Source of the DNA: an uncultured Paracoccaceae bacterium
Lineage (GTDB): Bacteria > Pseudomonadota > Alphaproteobacteria > Rhodobacterales > Rhodobacteraceae
Assembly (NCBI GenBank): GCA_937916485.1
Contig: CALFSV010000015.1
Span: forward strand, 15,791 to 79,790
Direction of reading: 5' to 3'
Length of the DNA: 64,000 nt
Below the pieces are notes generated by a model that saw nothing but the letters and a program-made list of their open reading frames with translations, ran no database searches and had not been told where the DNA came from. Both the position numbers and the translations under genes were made by a program. Position 1 is the first letter of the stretch. Each line of letters begins with the position of its first letter. Positions 12,006 through 20,645 of this stretch are shown in pieces.

Positions 12006-12060
12006 TGTTAGCGCTATCGGCGATCTGCGTCGCTCATAAACCGGGCTGTTGGCGCTGTCC
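12006..12060 (-). promoter_or_regulatory. Putative tandem LacI-type operator upstream of zwf
   Basis: TGTTAGCGCTATCG at 12006-12019 matches the perfect palindrome TGTTAGCGCTAACA at 12 of 14 positions. A weaker copy, TGTTGGCGCTGTCC (10 of 14), is at 12047-12060, exactly 41 bp away, about four helical turns. LacI-family regulators of central carbon metabolism in alphaproteobacteria (for example CceR of Rhodobacter sphaeroides) use operators of this general form; assignment to CceR is from memory and inference. Confidence 0.5.
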
Positions 12061-12152
12061 AGTCTGGCACAACAACAGACGCTTGTTCAGCGCAAAGTGC
12101 CCTAAATTTGGTCAATCGAACCTGTCGAAGGCAAGGTTTGCTGCGAACACCC

Positions 12153-12737
12153 TTAGGCTTCCAGCTCTGCATCCCAATAAAGGTAGTCCATCCAGCTGTC
12201 ATGCAGATGGCCCGGCCGGAACTTGCGGCCCATGTTCCGCAGCTCTTCCGCACTGGGCTGGCGGGTGGGTTTACGCAGGGTCATGCCCGACTGGCGCAAA
12301 CTGCGCGAGCCCTTGCGAAGGTTGCACGATGAACAGGCCGCAACGACATTTTCCCAGCTTGTCACACCGCCCCGCGCACGCGGCACCACATGGTCAAAGG
12401 TCAGATCGCCCTTGGCCCCGCAGTACTGACAGCAAAACTCGTCCCTCAGAAAAAGATTAAAGCGCGTGAAGGCCACGCGCTTTTGAGGTTTCACGAAATC
12501 CTTGAGGACCACAACAGAGGGGATCCTGATGACAGTGGTCGGACTTCTGACCACCTCGTCATACTCGGCCACGATGTCGACCCGGTCGAGCCAGACCGCC
12601 TTGACCGCCTCTTGCCAGGGCCAGAGGGACAGGGGGTAATAGGACAAAGGCCGATAGTCAGCGTTCAGAACGAGCGCAGGGTTTTGCCTGAGACCAGCTG
12701 GGTCTCGTACAAAGGCTGTTCTGAATTCACCGTCCAT
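12153..12737 (-). CDS. HNH endonuclease family protein
   Basis: 194 aa. The C-terminal half holds a canonical HNH motif: a zinc-knuckle pair CQYCGAKG near residue 105, the histidine pair in FDHVVPRARGG near 118, and WENVVAACSSCNLRKGSR near 130-147. The N-terminal 90 residues are a conserved family extension (ALVLNADYRPLSYYP). The protein is a stand-alone housekeeping-type HNH protein, not obviously part of a restriction or mobile element; its biological target is unknown. ATG at 12737 follows AAGGGGAC and is preferred over TTG two codons upstream. Confidence 0.85.
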   Translation of the reverse strand: MDGEFRTAFVRDPAGLRQNPALVLNADYRPLSYYPLSLWPWQEAVKAVWLDRVDIVAEYDEVVRSPTTVIRIPSVVVLKDFVKPQKRVAFTRFNLFLRDEFCCQYCGAKGDLTFDHVVPRARGGVTSWENVVAACSSCNLRKGSRSLRQSGMTLRKPTRQPSAEELRNMGRKFRPGHLHDSWMDYLYWDAELEA

Positions 12738-12876
12738 AATCAAAGTCCCCTTGCGGGTTGTTTGCCATCCGGGACGGGTCGCGAGCGTCCCAAGTCTATG
12801 TGGACTATATCTGGCGTTTTCAGACTGGCAAGACCCACATCATCTCGTATGCGACGGGATTTGATCTAAGCTGAAA

Positions 12877-12891
12877 ACATCACCGTGATGT
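12877..12891 (-). terminator. Possible weak intrinsic terminator after the esterase operon
   Basis: ACATCA and TGATGT form a six-pair stem with a 3-nt loop. Read on the minus strand, the stem is followed directly by TTTTC. It lies 44 bp downstream of the esterase stop. The short AT-rich stem and brief T-run make this a low-confidence call. Confidence 0.3.
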
Positions 12892-12934
12892 GACGGAATG
12901 TGCCCTCGTTCTGGACGGATTGACGCCAGATCCC

Positions 12935-13603
12935 TTAGCTAAGGCCTAGACGGTCCTGCATGAACGCAAGGGCCACGGACAAGCCATCAGGCGCTATCCC
13001 ATGCCCGGTGCCTTTCATGACGTGGGCATAAACCTCGGTCCAACCGGCGTCCTGGAGGGCTTGTGCGGCCTTGGGCAGGCTGTCGATCGGCACAACCTCA
13101 TCCGCATCCCCGTGGATCAAAAGCACGGGCGGCTTGCTCACCACCTCATCCTCGAGAAGTTCCGGTTCCAGCAACCGACCGGAAAAGGCGACAACCCCGG
13201 CGACCGGGTCTTCGCGGCGCGGGGCCACATGCAACGCCATCATGGTGCCTTGGGAAAAGCCCAAGAGCATCACCTGCTCGGGCAGCAGATCCTCGTCCAC
13301 CATCACACCATCAAGGAACGCGTCCAGATCCGCAGCTGCAAGTGCCAATCCCTGCGAGGCCTCTTCTTCCGAGGATTCGTCGATCCAGGGAATAGGAAAC
13401 CACTGGAACCCCATCGGCGCCCCGGCACAGTCCTCCGGCGCATCGGGGGCCAGGAAGAGAGTGTCGGGCATATGTTCGGCGAGCGGATCGGCAAGGCCCA
13501 TCAGATCAGCGCCATTGGCCCCGTAGCCATGGAGAAAGATCACGGCGGACCGGGTCTCACCGCTAAGCGGCTCTTTGCGTTGGGCTTGCAGGGCGCGGGT
13601 CAT
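12935..13603 (-). CDS. Phospholipase/carboxylesterase family alpha/beta hydrolase
   Basis: 222 aa, alpha/beta-hydrolase of the YpfH/acyl-protein-thioesterase-like group. The oxyanion-hole motif FLHGYGANG is near residue 24, the nucleophile elbow GFSQGT near 117, the acid residue in HGDADEVVP near 165, and the catalytic His in GTGHGIAPDG near 198. No signal peptide, so it is cytoplasmic; the ester substrate is unknown. Its ATG overlaps the stop codon of the upstream desaturase gene (ATGA), so translation of the two is probably coupled. It is the last gene of a five-gene run beginning with cbiD. Confidence 0.85.
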   Translation of the reverse strand: MTRALQAQRKEPLSGETRSAVIFLHGYGANGADLMGLADPLAEHMPDTLFLAPDAPEDCAGAPMGFQWFPIPWIDESSEEEASQGLALAAADLDAFLDGVMVDEDLLPEQVMLLGFSQGTMMALHVAPRREDPVAGVVAFSGRLLEPELLEDEVVSKPPVLLIHGDADEVVPIDSLPKAAQALQDAGWTEVYAHVMKGTGHGIAPDGLSVALAFMQDRLGLS

Positions 13604-14547
13604 GGGCTGTCTCCGTGGTGCGGTCTGTCTTGGGCTTTACCCGAGCCTCCTTGCGCCCGCAACGGCGCCCTGCGGGCAAGATAGCCGCGTGTAAAGGCAG
13701 CATAGCCATCGGCAGTCACCTGAAGATGCGCCTGCATCCGGTCATGCAGGGCCGGAAGCTGATGAAACGGCACGGCGGGCCAGACGTGGTGTTCGGTGTG
13801 ATAGGGCATGTTCCACGCCAAAAACCGGACAATCGCCGTGGTATAGGTGGTGCGGGTATTGGCCAGCATATTGGCCACGGTCGGGCAATCCCCATGTTCG
13901 GCCAAAAGATACAACCGCAAGGCCGGTTGCCCCAATACGACCGGCACCAGCCAGACCCACAAAAGGACCGGGGCAAATGGCAAAGAAATCAGCACAAGGG
14001 CGTATAGGGACACCAGCACCCGCGCCTCCCGCACCGCACGGGGCCTTGCCTGATCGGGCAACCACGTCGGATCCTCGCGGTTCCATACCAGCCGCAGGGT
14101 GGTCCGGGCCATGGCCCACCAATAAGGCAGGCCCGACACCTTCCACAGCCATTCCGACCGCGTCGTGATGGCACCGCCCTCCAGTTCCGGGTCCTGTCCA
14201 GGCAGATTGGTCCAACGGTGATGGGCAAGGTGAAAGTAGCGAAACCAGACAAAGGGCAACAGGATCAACACCCCGCAAAGATGCCCCACAGCATCATTCA
14301 GGCGGGTATTGGCAAAGGGCGTTTGGTGGGTGCACTCATGCTGCAACGTGAACAGGAACACGATCAAAACCCCCTGCACCGGCAGCAAAAGCGGCCAGAA
14401 GGGCACCTGCCCCGCGATCATCGCCCCGACAAGGACGATAAGGCCCAGATGCCCGGCAAGGTGCCAAAGGCCCGCCCGATCCGACCGCCGGGTCAAAAGC
14501 GCCCTGTCGGCACGCGGAACCGCGGCCAGAAAGCTCCTGTGATCCAT
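13600..14547 (-). CDS. Membrane fatty-acid desaturase (second paralogue)
   Basis: 315 aa integral membrane desaturase. Histidine boxes: HECTHQTPF near residue 70, HLAHHRWTN near 105, and YHTEHHVWP near 248, all three needed for the di-iron site. Hydrophobic stretches occur near residues 25-65 and 175-215. Start ATG at 14547 is chosen; an earlier start at 14634 would overlap deeply with alkA. Only 5 bp separate it from the alkA stop, and its stop overlaps the esterase start. The pairing with an esterase suggests a lipid-modifying function, which is inference. Confidence 0.84.
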   Translation of the reverse strand: MDHRSFLAAVPRADRALLTRRSDRAGLWHLAGHLGLIVLVGAMIAGQVPFWPLLLPVQGVLIVFLFTLQHECTHQTPFANTRLNDAVGHLCGVLILLPFVWFRYFHLAHHRWTNLPGQDPELEGGAITTRSEWLWKVSGLPYWWAMARTTLRLVWNREDPTWLPDQARPRAVREARVLVSLYALVLISLPFAPVLLWVWLVPVVLGQPALRLYLLAEHGDCPTVANMLANTRTTYTTAIVRFLAWNMPYHTEHHVWPAVPFHQLPALHDRMQAHLQVTADGYAAFTRGYLARRAPLRAQGGSGKAQDRPHHGDSP

Positions 14548-14552
14548 CCCCG

Positions 14553-15182
14553 TCACCTGACCCCCTCCCGCACCTTGACCACATGGTAGTAGGACCACAG
14601 GATCCGGGCCGCAACAGACCGCCACGGCGCCCACTCCTCGGCCATAGCGCGGAAGGCGGCAGGCTTGGGCCGGTCGGGAAGGTCGAACAACACGCGGGCC
14701 GCCTCCTGCAAGGCCAGATCGCCGGGGGCAAAGACGTCGGCCCGGCCCAGACTGAACATGGCATAGATCTCGGCCGTCCAGACCCCGATGCCGGTCACCC
14801 CCGTCAGGGTCGCAATAACCTGATCCGTCGGGGCCACGCGCAACGCGGCATAGTCAATGTCCGCCTCGGCCAGCGCCCGCAGATAGCGCATCTTGGGGCG
14901 GGACAGGCCGCAGGCACGCAACGCATCCTCGGTCGCGGCCCGCACGGCCTCGGGCCGGGTCAGGCCCGCCTCGACCACCCGGGCATAGATGGCATTGGCC
15001 GAGGCGACGCTGACCTGTTGGCTGACGATGGCGGACACAAGCTCTGCAAACCCGTCAGGCTTGCGGCGCAGGGGCAAGGGGCCGGTCTCGGTCAGAGCCA
15101 TGGCAAAGCGCGGCTCTCGCTCTGCCAGCCAGGCTGCACCCTCGGCCACGCAGGCGTCACCGACGATGATGCGGCCCGTCAT
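14553..15182 (-). CDS. DNA-3-methyladenine glycosylase II family (AlkA-like)
   Basis: 209 aa HhH-GPD base-excision glycosylase that removes alkylated purines. The helix-hairpin-helix GVTGIGVWTAEIYAMF and the catalytic aspartate in FAPGDLALQEA lie near residues 124-155. No C-terminal 4Fe-4S cysteine cluster, as expected for the AlkA branch rather than Nth/MutY. ATG at 15182 overlaps the cobK stop (ATGA), so it is translationally coupled to a cobalamin gene, an unexpected partnership. Confidence 0.88.
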   Translation of the reverse strand: MTGRIIVGDACVAEGAAWLAEREPRFAMALTETGPLPLRRKPDGFAELVSAIVSQQVSVASANAIYARVVEAGLTRPEAVRAATEDALRACGLSRPKMRYLRALAEADIDYAALRVAPTDQVIATLTGVTGIGVWTAEIYAMFSLGRADVFAPGDLALQEAARVLFDLPDRPKPAAFRAMAEEWAPWRSVAARILWSYYHVVKVREGVR

Positions 15183-15919
15183 GCAGAGACACCTTGTGAC
15201 ACGACCCAATCCAGTGCCGCCTCAACCGTTTCGACCCTGTCGCAGGCCGGCGGCTCGGGACGGCGCAGCATCAGCACAGGCAGCCCAAGCGCGCGCGCGG
15301 CGTCCAGCTTGGTCCGGCTTTCCGCCCCGCCCGCGTTCTTGACCACCAGCCAATCAACGCCAAGGCGGCGGAACAACGCCTCCTCCTCGGCCACCGGAAA
15401 CGGCGGACGCCCAATGACGAAACTGCCCCGGTCAAAGGGAAACGGGGTATCCGGCGGATCGATCTGGCGGCAATAAACCTGCATGTCTGCCAGCCCCGCG
15501 AACCGGTCAAGGGTCTGCCGTCCCGTCGCCAGAAACACGGTCTGGCCCGGTCGGATATGGCGCAAGGCCTCCGCCTCTTCCCCGATCTCGGTCCAGTGGT
15601 CGCCCGGACCGGGCATCCAAGGAGGCCGCTCAAGCCGCAAGCAGGGAATGGCAAGGTCACGGCAAACCGCCACCGTGCGCGGGGTGATCGCAGCGGCAAA
15701 AGGATGGGTTGCATCAACAACGGCGCGTATCCCCGCCTCTTTCAGGTAGGCGGCAAAGGGCCCGGCCCCGCCAAATCCACCCACCCGCGTCGGAACCACA
15801 AGCGGCCCCGGCTGGCGCACCGCCCCGGCGAGCGAGGCGATGGCAGCGATCCCCCGCTCGGCCAGCGCTGCGGTAAGCCGTCTTGCCTCCGAGGTGCCCG
15901 CCAGAACCAGAACCGTCAT
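15179..15919 (-). CDS. cobK: Precorrin-6A / cobalt-precorrin-6A reductase
   Basis: 246 aa, NADPH-dependent reduction of the macrocycle in cobalamin synthesis. The N-terminal MTVLVLAGTSEARRL and VDATHPFAAAIT (near residue 68) and the C-terminal LVVKNAGGAESRTKLDAA (near 190-210) match the CobK/CbiJ family along its full length. It sits between cbiD and alkA with 4-bp ATGA overlaps on both sides, so the genes are surely co-transcribed and coupled. Confidence 0.93.
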   Translation of the reverse strand: MTVLVLAGTSEARRLTAALAERGIAAIASLAGAVRQPGPLVVPTRVGGFGGAGPFAAYLKEAGIRAVVDATHPFAAAITPRTVAVCRDLAIPCLRLERPPWMPGPGDHWTEIGEEAEALRHIRPGQTVFLATGRQTLDRFAGLADMQVYCRQIDPPDTPFPFDRGSFVIGRPPFPVAEEEALFRRLGVDWLVVKNAGGAESRTKLDAARALGLPVLMLRRPEPPACDRVETVEAALDWVVSQGVSA

Positions 15920-17001
15920 GAACCGGCCCGGGCAATGATCGCGCCAGCCCGGTCGATCACGATCACATCGACCGCAACCGGGGCCACCCCAATCAGGGTC
16001 CGGGCCTGGTCCAAGGCCCCTTCGGCCACCGCTTGGGCCAACGGGGGACCCGCCATGGAATAGGCCTCAAGCACTGTATTGGCCTGCGCCACAGCAGGAA
16101 TACCGGCAATGGCGGCAAGGGCGGCAAAGTCAACCTGGCTCCGCCCCGAATGCAGATCGACCGCCCCCTGCGCCAACTTGGCCAGTTTGCCAATGCCCCC
16201 CCCGATGGTCAGGCGGGGGACAGGATGACGGCGCAGGTATTTGACCAGCCCGCCGTAAAAGTCGCCCATGTCCAGCATGGCGTGATCGGGCAGCCCGTAA
16301 AGGGCCTGCACCGTCGCCTCGCTGGTGGCCCCGGTACATCCGGCCACATGGGTCAGGCCGCCCGCCCGGGCCACATCGATGCCGCGATGGATCGAGGCGA
16401 TCCAGGCGGCGCAGGAAAACGGCCGGACAACGCCGGTCGTCCCCAGGATCGACAGACCGCCGACGATGCCAAGGCGCGGGTTCCAGGTGCGCTCTGCAAT
16501 CTCAGCGCCGCCCGGCACGGAAATCGTGATCTCGACATTGGGGGCCTTTTCGTAACGGACCGCCATCTCGGCCACCACCTCGTCCATCATGGCGCGGGGC
16601 ACGGGGTTGATGGCCGGCTCGCCCACCGCGATGGGCAGGCCGGGCTTGGTGACCGTGCCCACCCCCGGCCCGGCCCGAAACACCAAGCCACCGGCGGATG
16701 GCGCGACGCGGGCCACGATCAACGCGCCATGGGTGACATCAGGATCGTCGCCCGCATCCTTCACGATGCCCGCCTCGGCCCATCCCGGCCCGGCGTCGGA
16801 ATGGGCCAGGGCAAAGACCGGCGTCTCGCCTTTGGGCAATTGGATGCCCACATCCTCTGGAAACGCCCCACCCCACAACCGGATCAACGCCGCCTTCACG
16901 GCCGCGGTCGCGCAGGCGCCCGTGGTCCAGCCACGACGCAGCTCTCGCTTCGGCGGCTCAATATCCGGCGCTCTAACTGGCTCTGGGTTCGGATCTGTCA
17001 T
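15916..17001 (-). CDS. cbiD: Cobalt-precorrin-5B (C1)-methyltransferase
   Basis: 361 aa CbiD, which methylates C-1 of the corrin precursor during deacylation/ring contraction. Seen: LRRGWTTGACATAAVKAAL near residue 22, the glycine-rich IVARVAPSAGG, INPVPRAMM near 120, and a C-terminal hydrophobic domain. ATG at 16999-17001 gives MTDPNPEP; longer upstream readings overlap the divergent cobA region and look non-coding. It is the first gene of the run cbiD-cobK-alkA-desaturase-esterase and is divergent from cobA. CbiD is classically the anaerobic-route enzyme; in this group it stands in for CobF. Confidence 0.93.
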   Translation of the reverse strand: MTDPNPEPVRAPDIEPPKRELRRGWTTGACATAAVKAALIRLWGGAFPEDVGIQLPKGETPVFALAHSDAGPGWAEAGIVKDAGDDPDVTHGALIVARVAPSAGGLVFRAGPGVGTVTKPGLPIAVGEPAINPVPRAMMDEVVAEMAVRYEKAPNVEITISVPGGAEIAERTWNPRLGIVGGLSILGTTGVVRPFSCAAWIASIHRGIDVARAGGLTHVAGCTGATSEATVQALYGLPDHAMLDMGDFYGGLVKYLRRHPVPRLTIGGGIGKLAKLAQGAVDLHSGRSQVDFAALAAIAGIPAVAQANTVLEAYSMAGPPLAQAVAEGALDQARTLIGVAPVAVDVIVIDRAGAIIARAGS

Positions 17002-17097
17002 TGGTGGGACTATAGGTGTGGGCAAGGATGCCGCCAATGCGCATTTCTGCGTCGTTTGTCCTCTTTCGCCTGACCGACAGTGGCGGCATAAAGAGGC

Positions 17098-17946
17098 ATG
17101 ACCATGACCCTCCCTTCCCATGACTGGCCCGGGCTTGCCCCCGGATGGGTCTGGCTCTGCGGCGCAGGGCCCGGCGATCCGGGACTTTTGACGCTGCACG
17201 CGCTCAACGCGCTGCGGCAGGCCGATGTCGTGGTCTACGACGCGCTGGTGCAAGAGGCGATTCTCGAATGGGCCCCGCAGGCCGAGCATATCTATGCCGG
17301 CAAACGGGGCGGGAAACCCTCGCCCCTGCAACGCGACATCTCGCTTCGGCTGGTGGCGCTGGCACGTGAGGGCAAGCGGGTCCTGCGGCTCAAGGGCGGC
17401 GATCCCTTCGTCTTCGGGCGCGGCGGGGAAGAGGCGCAGACGCTCGTGCAAAACGGCATCCCGATCCGGATCATCCCCGGCATTTCAGCGGGCATCGGCG
17501 GCCTGGCCTATGCCGGCATCCCGGTCACCCATAGGGACGTGAACCAGTCGGTCACCTTCGTCACCGGGCACGACCAGTCTGGACAAACCCCCTCCTCGCT
17601 GGACTGGGCCGCCATCGCAAAAGGCAGCCAGGTCATCGTGATCTACATGGGGATGAAACATGTGGCCCAGATCAGCGCCGCCCTGATCGCAGCCGGTCGC
17701 CCCCTGTCCGAGCCTGTGGCCGTGGTCACCACCGCCACGACCCAAGATCAACAAGTGCTCGAGACGACGCTTGGCACGATCGTGGACGACATCGCAACCT
17801 CGGGGCTTGCCCCGCCCGCGATCATCTGCGTCGGGCAGGCGGTCCTGATGCGGCAGGTGCTGGACTGGCAAGGCCAGGCCGCAGGCGCAGCCCCGCGCAA
17901 CCTCGATCCGCTCAACCGGCACCGGGACGCCGCAGACAGCGCCTGA
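17098..17946 (+). CDS. cobA: Uroporphyrinogen-III C-methyltransferase (SUMT)
   Basis: 282 aa, transfers two methyls from S-adenosylmethionine to uroporphyrinogen III to give precorrin-2, the branch point to cobalamin and siroheme. Family motifs: VWLCGAGPGDPGLLTL near residue 18, YDALV near 43, LRLKGGDPFVFGRGGEE near 97-112, and PGISAG near 128. Stand-alone SUMT, not fused to a CysG-type dehydrogenase. Two close ATGs (17098, 17104) are possible; AAAGAGG precedes them. No cobalamin riboswitch signature is visible in the 96-bp cbiD/cobA gap. Confidence 0.95.
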   Translation: MTMTLPSHDWPGLAPGWVWLCGAGPGDPGLLTLHALNALRQADVVVYDALVQEAILEWAPQAEHIYAGKRGGKPSPLQRDISLRLVALAREGKRVLRLKGGDPFVFGRGGEEAQTLVQNGIPIRIIPGISAGIGGLAYAGIPVTHRDVNQSVTFVTGHDQSGQTPSSLDWAAIAKGSQVIVIYMGMKHVAQISAALIAAGRPLSEPVAVVTTATTQDQQVLETTLGTIVDDIATSGLAPPAIICVGQAVLMRQVLDWQGQAAGAAPRNLDPLNRHRDAADSA

Positions 17947-17970
17947 TCCGATGCGCGCCCCCCGCTTTTT

Positions 17971-17998
17971 CTTGCAAAAAATATTCCCGCCGGAGGCT
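17971..17998 (-). repeat. Rhodobacterales-type intergenic repeat, copy A
   Basis: On the minus strand the sequence reads CCTCCGGCGGG followed by AATATTTTTTGCAAG. It lies between cobA and cobB. Its core matches the elements at 52075, 30791 and 23054, so it belongs to the same dispersed family. Confidence 0.6.
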
Positions 17999-18027
17999 CC
18001 TGCCCCCTCAGCAAGCAGGCGATCGTC

Positions 18028-19329
18028 ATGCCGGGGCTGATCCTCTCCGCCCCCGCCTCGGGTTCGGGCAAGACGGTTGTCACCCTTGGCATCCTGCGGG
18101 CCTTGCGCCGCCTTGGCGTGCCCGTCCGCTCGGCCAAGTCGGGGCCGGACTACATCGACCCCCGCTTTCACGCCGCCGCCACCGGCGCGCCCTGCCCCAA
18201 CCTTGATGCCTGGGCGATGACACCGGACCGCATCGCGGGCCTCGCGGCAACTGGTCCCGATGACCTCCTGATCGTCGAAGGCGCAATGGGCCTTTTCGAC
18301 GGCGCACCACCGGACAGCCGAGGGGCGACCGCTGATCTCGCCCGTCAGCTTGGCTTCCCCGTCGTGCTGATCGTCGATGCAGGCCGCATGGCAGGGTCCG
18401 TGGCCCCACTGGTGGCAGGCTTTACCCGGTTCGATCCCGAGGTGCGAATTGCCGGCGTTATTCTCAACCGGGTCGGCAGCCCCCGGCATGCCGGGATGCT
18501 CGAACGGGCCCTCGCCCCCCTTGGTCTGCCTGTTCTCGGGGTGATTCCCCGCAGCGGCGATCTGACGATTCCCTCCCGTCATCTGGGCCTTGTTCAGGCG
18601 CAAGAGCAGGCGGATCTGGAGGCTTTTCTTGACCGGGCCGCCGCCCTGATCACCCAACACCTCGACCTTGCCGCCCTGCGCCGGATTGCCTCCTCCCGGC
18701 CCCGGACAGCCTCCAACCAAATGACAAGAATACCCCCGCCAGGCCAGACCATCGCCGTGGCCCGCGACGCCGCCTTTTCCTTCACCTACCCCCATATGCT
18801 CGCCGACTGGCAGGCAGCGGGGGCCTCGGTGACAGAGTTCTCCCCCCTCGCCAATAACCCCGTCCCACGGGCGGATGTCGTGTTCCTTCCCGGCGGCTAC
18901 CCAGAGCTTCACGCCGGTCGGATCGCGACTGCTGACCGATTCATCCAGAGCCTGAAAAAAGCATCACAAATATCCGATATATATGGCGAATGCGGGGGCT
19001 ATATGGTTCTGGGGCAAAGCATCATGGACGCCGACGGCGTCACCCATCCGATGGCCGGATTGCTCCCGCTTGAGACGTCCTTTGCACAGCGCAGGCTGCA
19101 CCTTGGCTACCGCACTTTGACGACCGGCAGCGCACCCTTCGCCGGTCAATGGACAGGCCGCTGGACGGGCCACGAATTCCACTACGCCACCACCCTGCGC
19201 GCCGAAGGTCCCCCCCTGTTCGAAGCGCAGGATGCCGAAGGCGCCGCCCTGCCCCCGATGGGTCTGCGCCAAGGCCGGGTCGCAGGCTCATTCGCCCATT
19301 TGATCGACCGCGCGCCCAGCGACGAATGA
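18028..19329 (+). CDS. cobB: Cobyrinate a,c-diamide synthase
   Basis: 433 aa, ATP- and glutamine-dependent amidation of corrin carboxylates. The N-terminal P-loop SAPASGSGKTVVTLG is near residue 7, KSGPDYIDPRFH near 38, and the C-terminal class I-like glutaminase domain has its nucleophile Cys in YGECGGYMVLG near 325. The length is right for CobB/CbiA. It is 81 bp downstream of cobA on the same strand, with a dispersed repeat between them. Confidence 0.95.
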   Translation: MPGLILSAPASGSGKTVVTLGILRALRRLGVPVRSAKSGPDYIDPRFHAAATGAPCPNLDAWAMTPDRIAGLAATGPDDLLIVEGAMGLFDGAPPDSRGATADLARQLGFPVVLIVDAGRMAGSVAPLVAGFTRFDPEVRIAGVILNRVGSPRHAGMLERALAPLGLPVLGVIPRSGDLTIPSRHLGLVQAQEQADLEAFLDRAAALITQHLDLAALRRIASSRPRTASNQMTRIPPPGQTIAVARDAAFSFTYPHMLADWQAAGASVTEFSPLANNPVPRADVVFLPGGYPELHAGRIATADRFIQSLKKASQISDIYGECGGYMVLGQSIMDADGVTHPMAGLLPLETSFAQRRLHLGYRTLTTGSAPFAGQWTGRWTGHEFHYATTLRAEGPPLFEAQDAEGAALPPMGLRQGRVAGSFAHLIDRAPSDE

Positions 19330-19390
19330 CCTTGGCCACGGGTGTTTTTCCAGGATTGCAGCCCTCCGCGCAAAGGAGTAGCTCAGGCAA

Positions 19391-20623
19391 ATGACAGACA
19401 TTCACGACTTTGCAGATGATCGCCGCGCCAAGCGCAACGTCGCCGTGCTTGTGGCCGCCCAGGCGATCCTTGGGTCGCAATTGCCCATGCAATTCGTGGT
19501 CGGGGGGCTGGCCGGCGGCATGATCGCCTGGACGCCGTGCCTGGCGACCCTGCCCATCTCGATGATCGTCTTCGGCTCCATGACCACGGCCCCCTGGCTG
19601 TCCCCCTTGATGCAGCGGCGCGGACGGCGGTTCGGCTTTGTGCTCGGTACCGCAGCTGGCGGCTTGGGCGCGGCGGTGTCGGCCTATGGCCTTTACACCG
19701 GGTCGTTCCTGATCCTGCTGCTTGGGTCCTACCTTGCGGGCATCTACATGTCCGCCCAGGGCTTTTACCGCTTTGCCGCCACCGACACAGCGTCTGATGA
19801 TTACCGGCCCAAGGCGATTTCCTATGTCATGGCAGGCGGCCTGATCTCGGCCATCATTGGGCCACAGCTCAACAAGCTGGTGCTGGACGCCTTTGTGGTG
19901 CCTTTCTTGGGCACCTATCTGGCCATTGTCATGCTCAACCTCGTCGGGGTGTTCCTGTTCCTTGCCCTCGACCTGCCCAAGGGCACCCGGGGCGCCACCC
20001 CCGACCTCAACGCCCCAACCTCCCGCACCCGGCGAGAGCTCTTGGCAGACCCCAAGATCGTCGTCGCCGTGATCTGCGCCATGGTCAGCTACGCCTTGAT
20101 GAACCTTGTGATGACATCGACACCGTTGGCGGTGGTGGGCTGTGGCTTTACCAATGACAACGCCAATGACATCGTCTCGGCCCATGTCCTTGCGATGTTC
20201 GTGCCGTCGTTCTTTACCGGCCACCTGATCGCCCGCTTCGGCACCACCAAGATCATCGCAACCGGCCTTGCCATCCTCGGCCTCGCCGGTGTTGTCGCCC
20301 TGTCCGGGGTGACGCTGACCAACTTCTTCTTGGCGCTGATCCTGTTGGGTGTCGGCTGGAACTTTGGCTTCATCGGGGCCACCACCCTGCTGGCAGGGTC
20401 GCACGCTCCGCATGAGCGGGGGGTGGTTCAAGGCATGAACGACATGATCGTCTTTGGCTGCGTTACCCTGGCAAGCCTTGCCTCGGGCGGTTTGATGAAC
20501 TGTTCGGGCGGCAGCCCGGTCGAAGGGTGGAGCATGGTCAACCTGGCCATGGTGCCCTTTATCGTACTGGCCGGCGGCGCCCTGATCTGGCTGTCGTTCA
20601 AGCCCCAGACAGCCGAAGTCTAG
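19391..20623 (+). CDS. Major facilitator superfamily transporter
   Basis: 410 aa with about 12 predicted membrane helices. An MFS-like loop MQRRGRRFGF lies near residue 75 after helix 2, and a central cytoplasmic loop occurs around residues 195-220. The substrate cannot be inferred. It begins 61 bp after cobB on the same strand, but the gap holds its own AAAGGAG and the connection to cobalamin is only positional. Convergent with the phytoene-synthase-like gene. Confidence 0.8.
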   Translation: MTDIHDFADDRRAKRNVAVLVAAQAILGSQLPMQFVVGGLAGGMIAWTPCLATLPISMIVFGSMTTAPWLSPLMQRRGRRFGFVLGTAAGGLGAAVSAYGLYTGSFLILLLGSYLAGIYMSAQGFYRFAATDTASDDYRPKAISYVMAGGLISAIIGPQLNKLVLDAFVVPFLGTYLAIVMLNLVGVFLFLALDLPKGTRGATPDLNAPTSRTRRELLADPKIVVAVICAMVSYALMNLVMTSTPLAVVGCGFTNDNANDIVSAHVLAMFVPSFFTGHLIARFGTTKIIATGLAILGLAGVVALSGVTLTNFFLALILLGVGWNFGFIGATTLLAGSHAPHERGVVQGMNDMIVFGCVTLASLASGGLMNCSGGSPVEGWSMVNLAMVPFIVLAGGALIWLSFKPQTAEV

Positions 20624-20645
20624 CGCGGCGGCCCAAAGGCTCCGC

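Noticed and set aside
17002..17097. Cobalamin riboswitch between cbiD and cobA
   Set aside because: Only 96 bp, with no B12-box-like sequence; too short for the conserved aptamer.
17002..17451. A 150-codon N-terminal extension of cbiD
   Set aside because: It runs antisense into cobA; CbiD homology begins right after ATG 17001.
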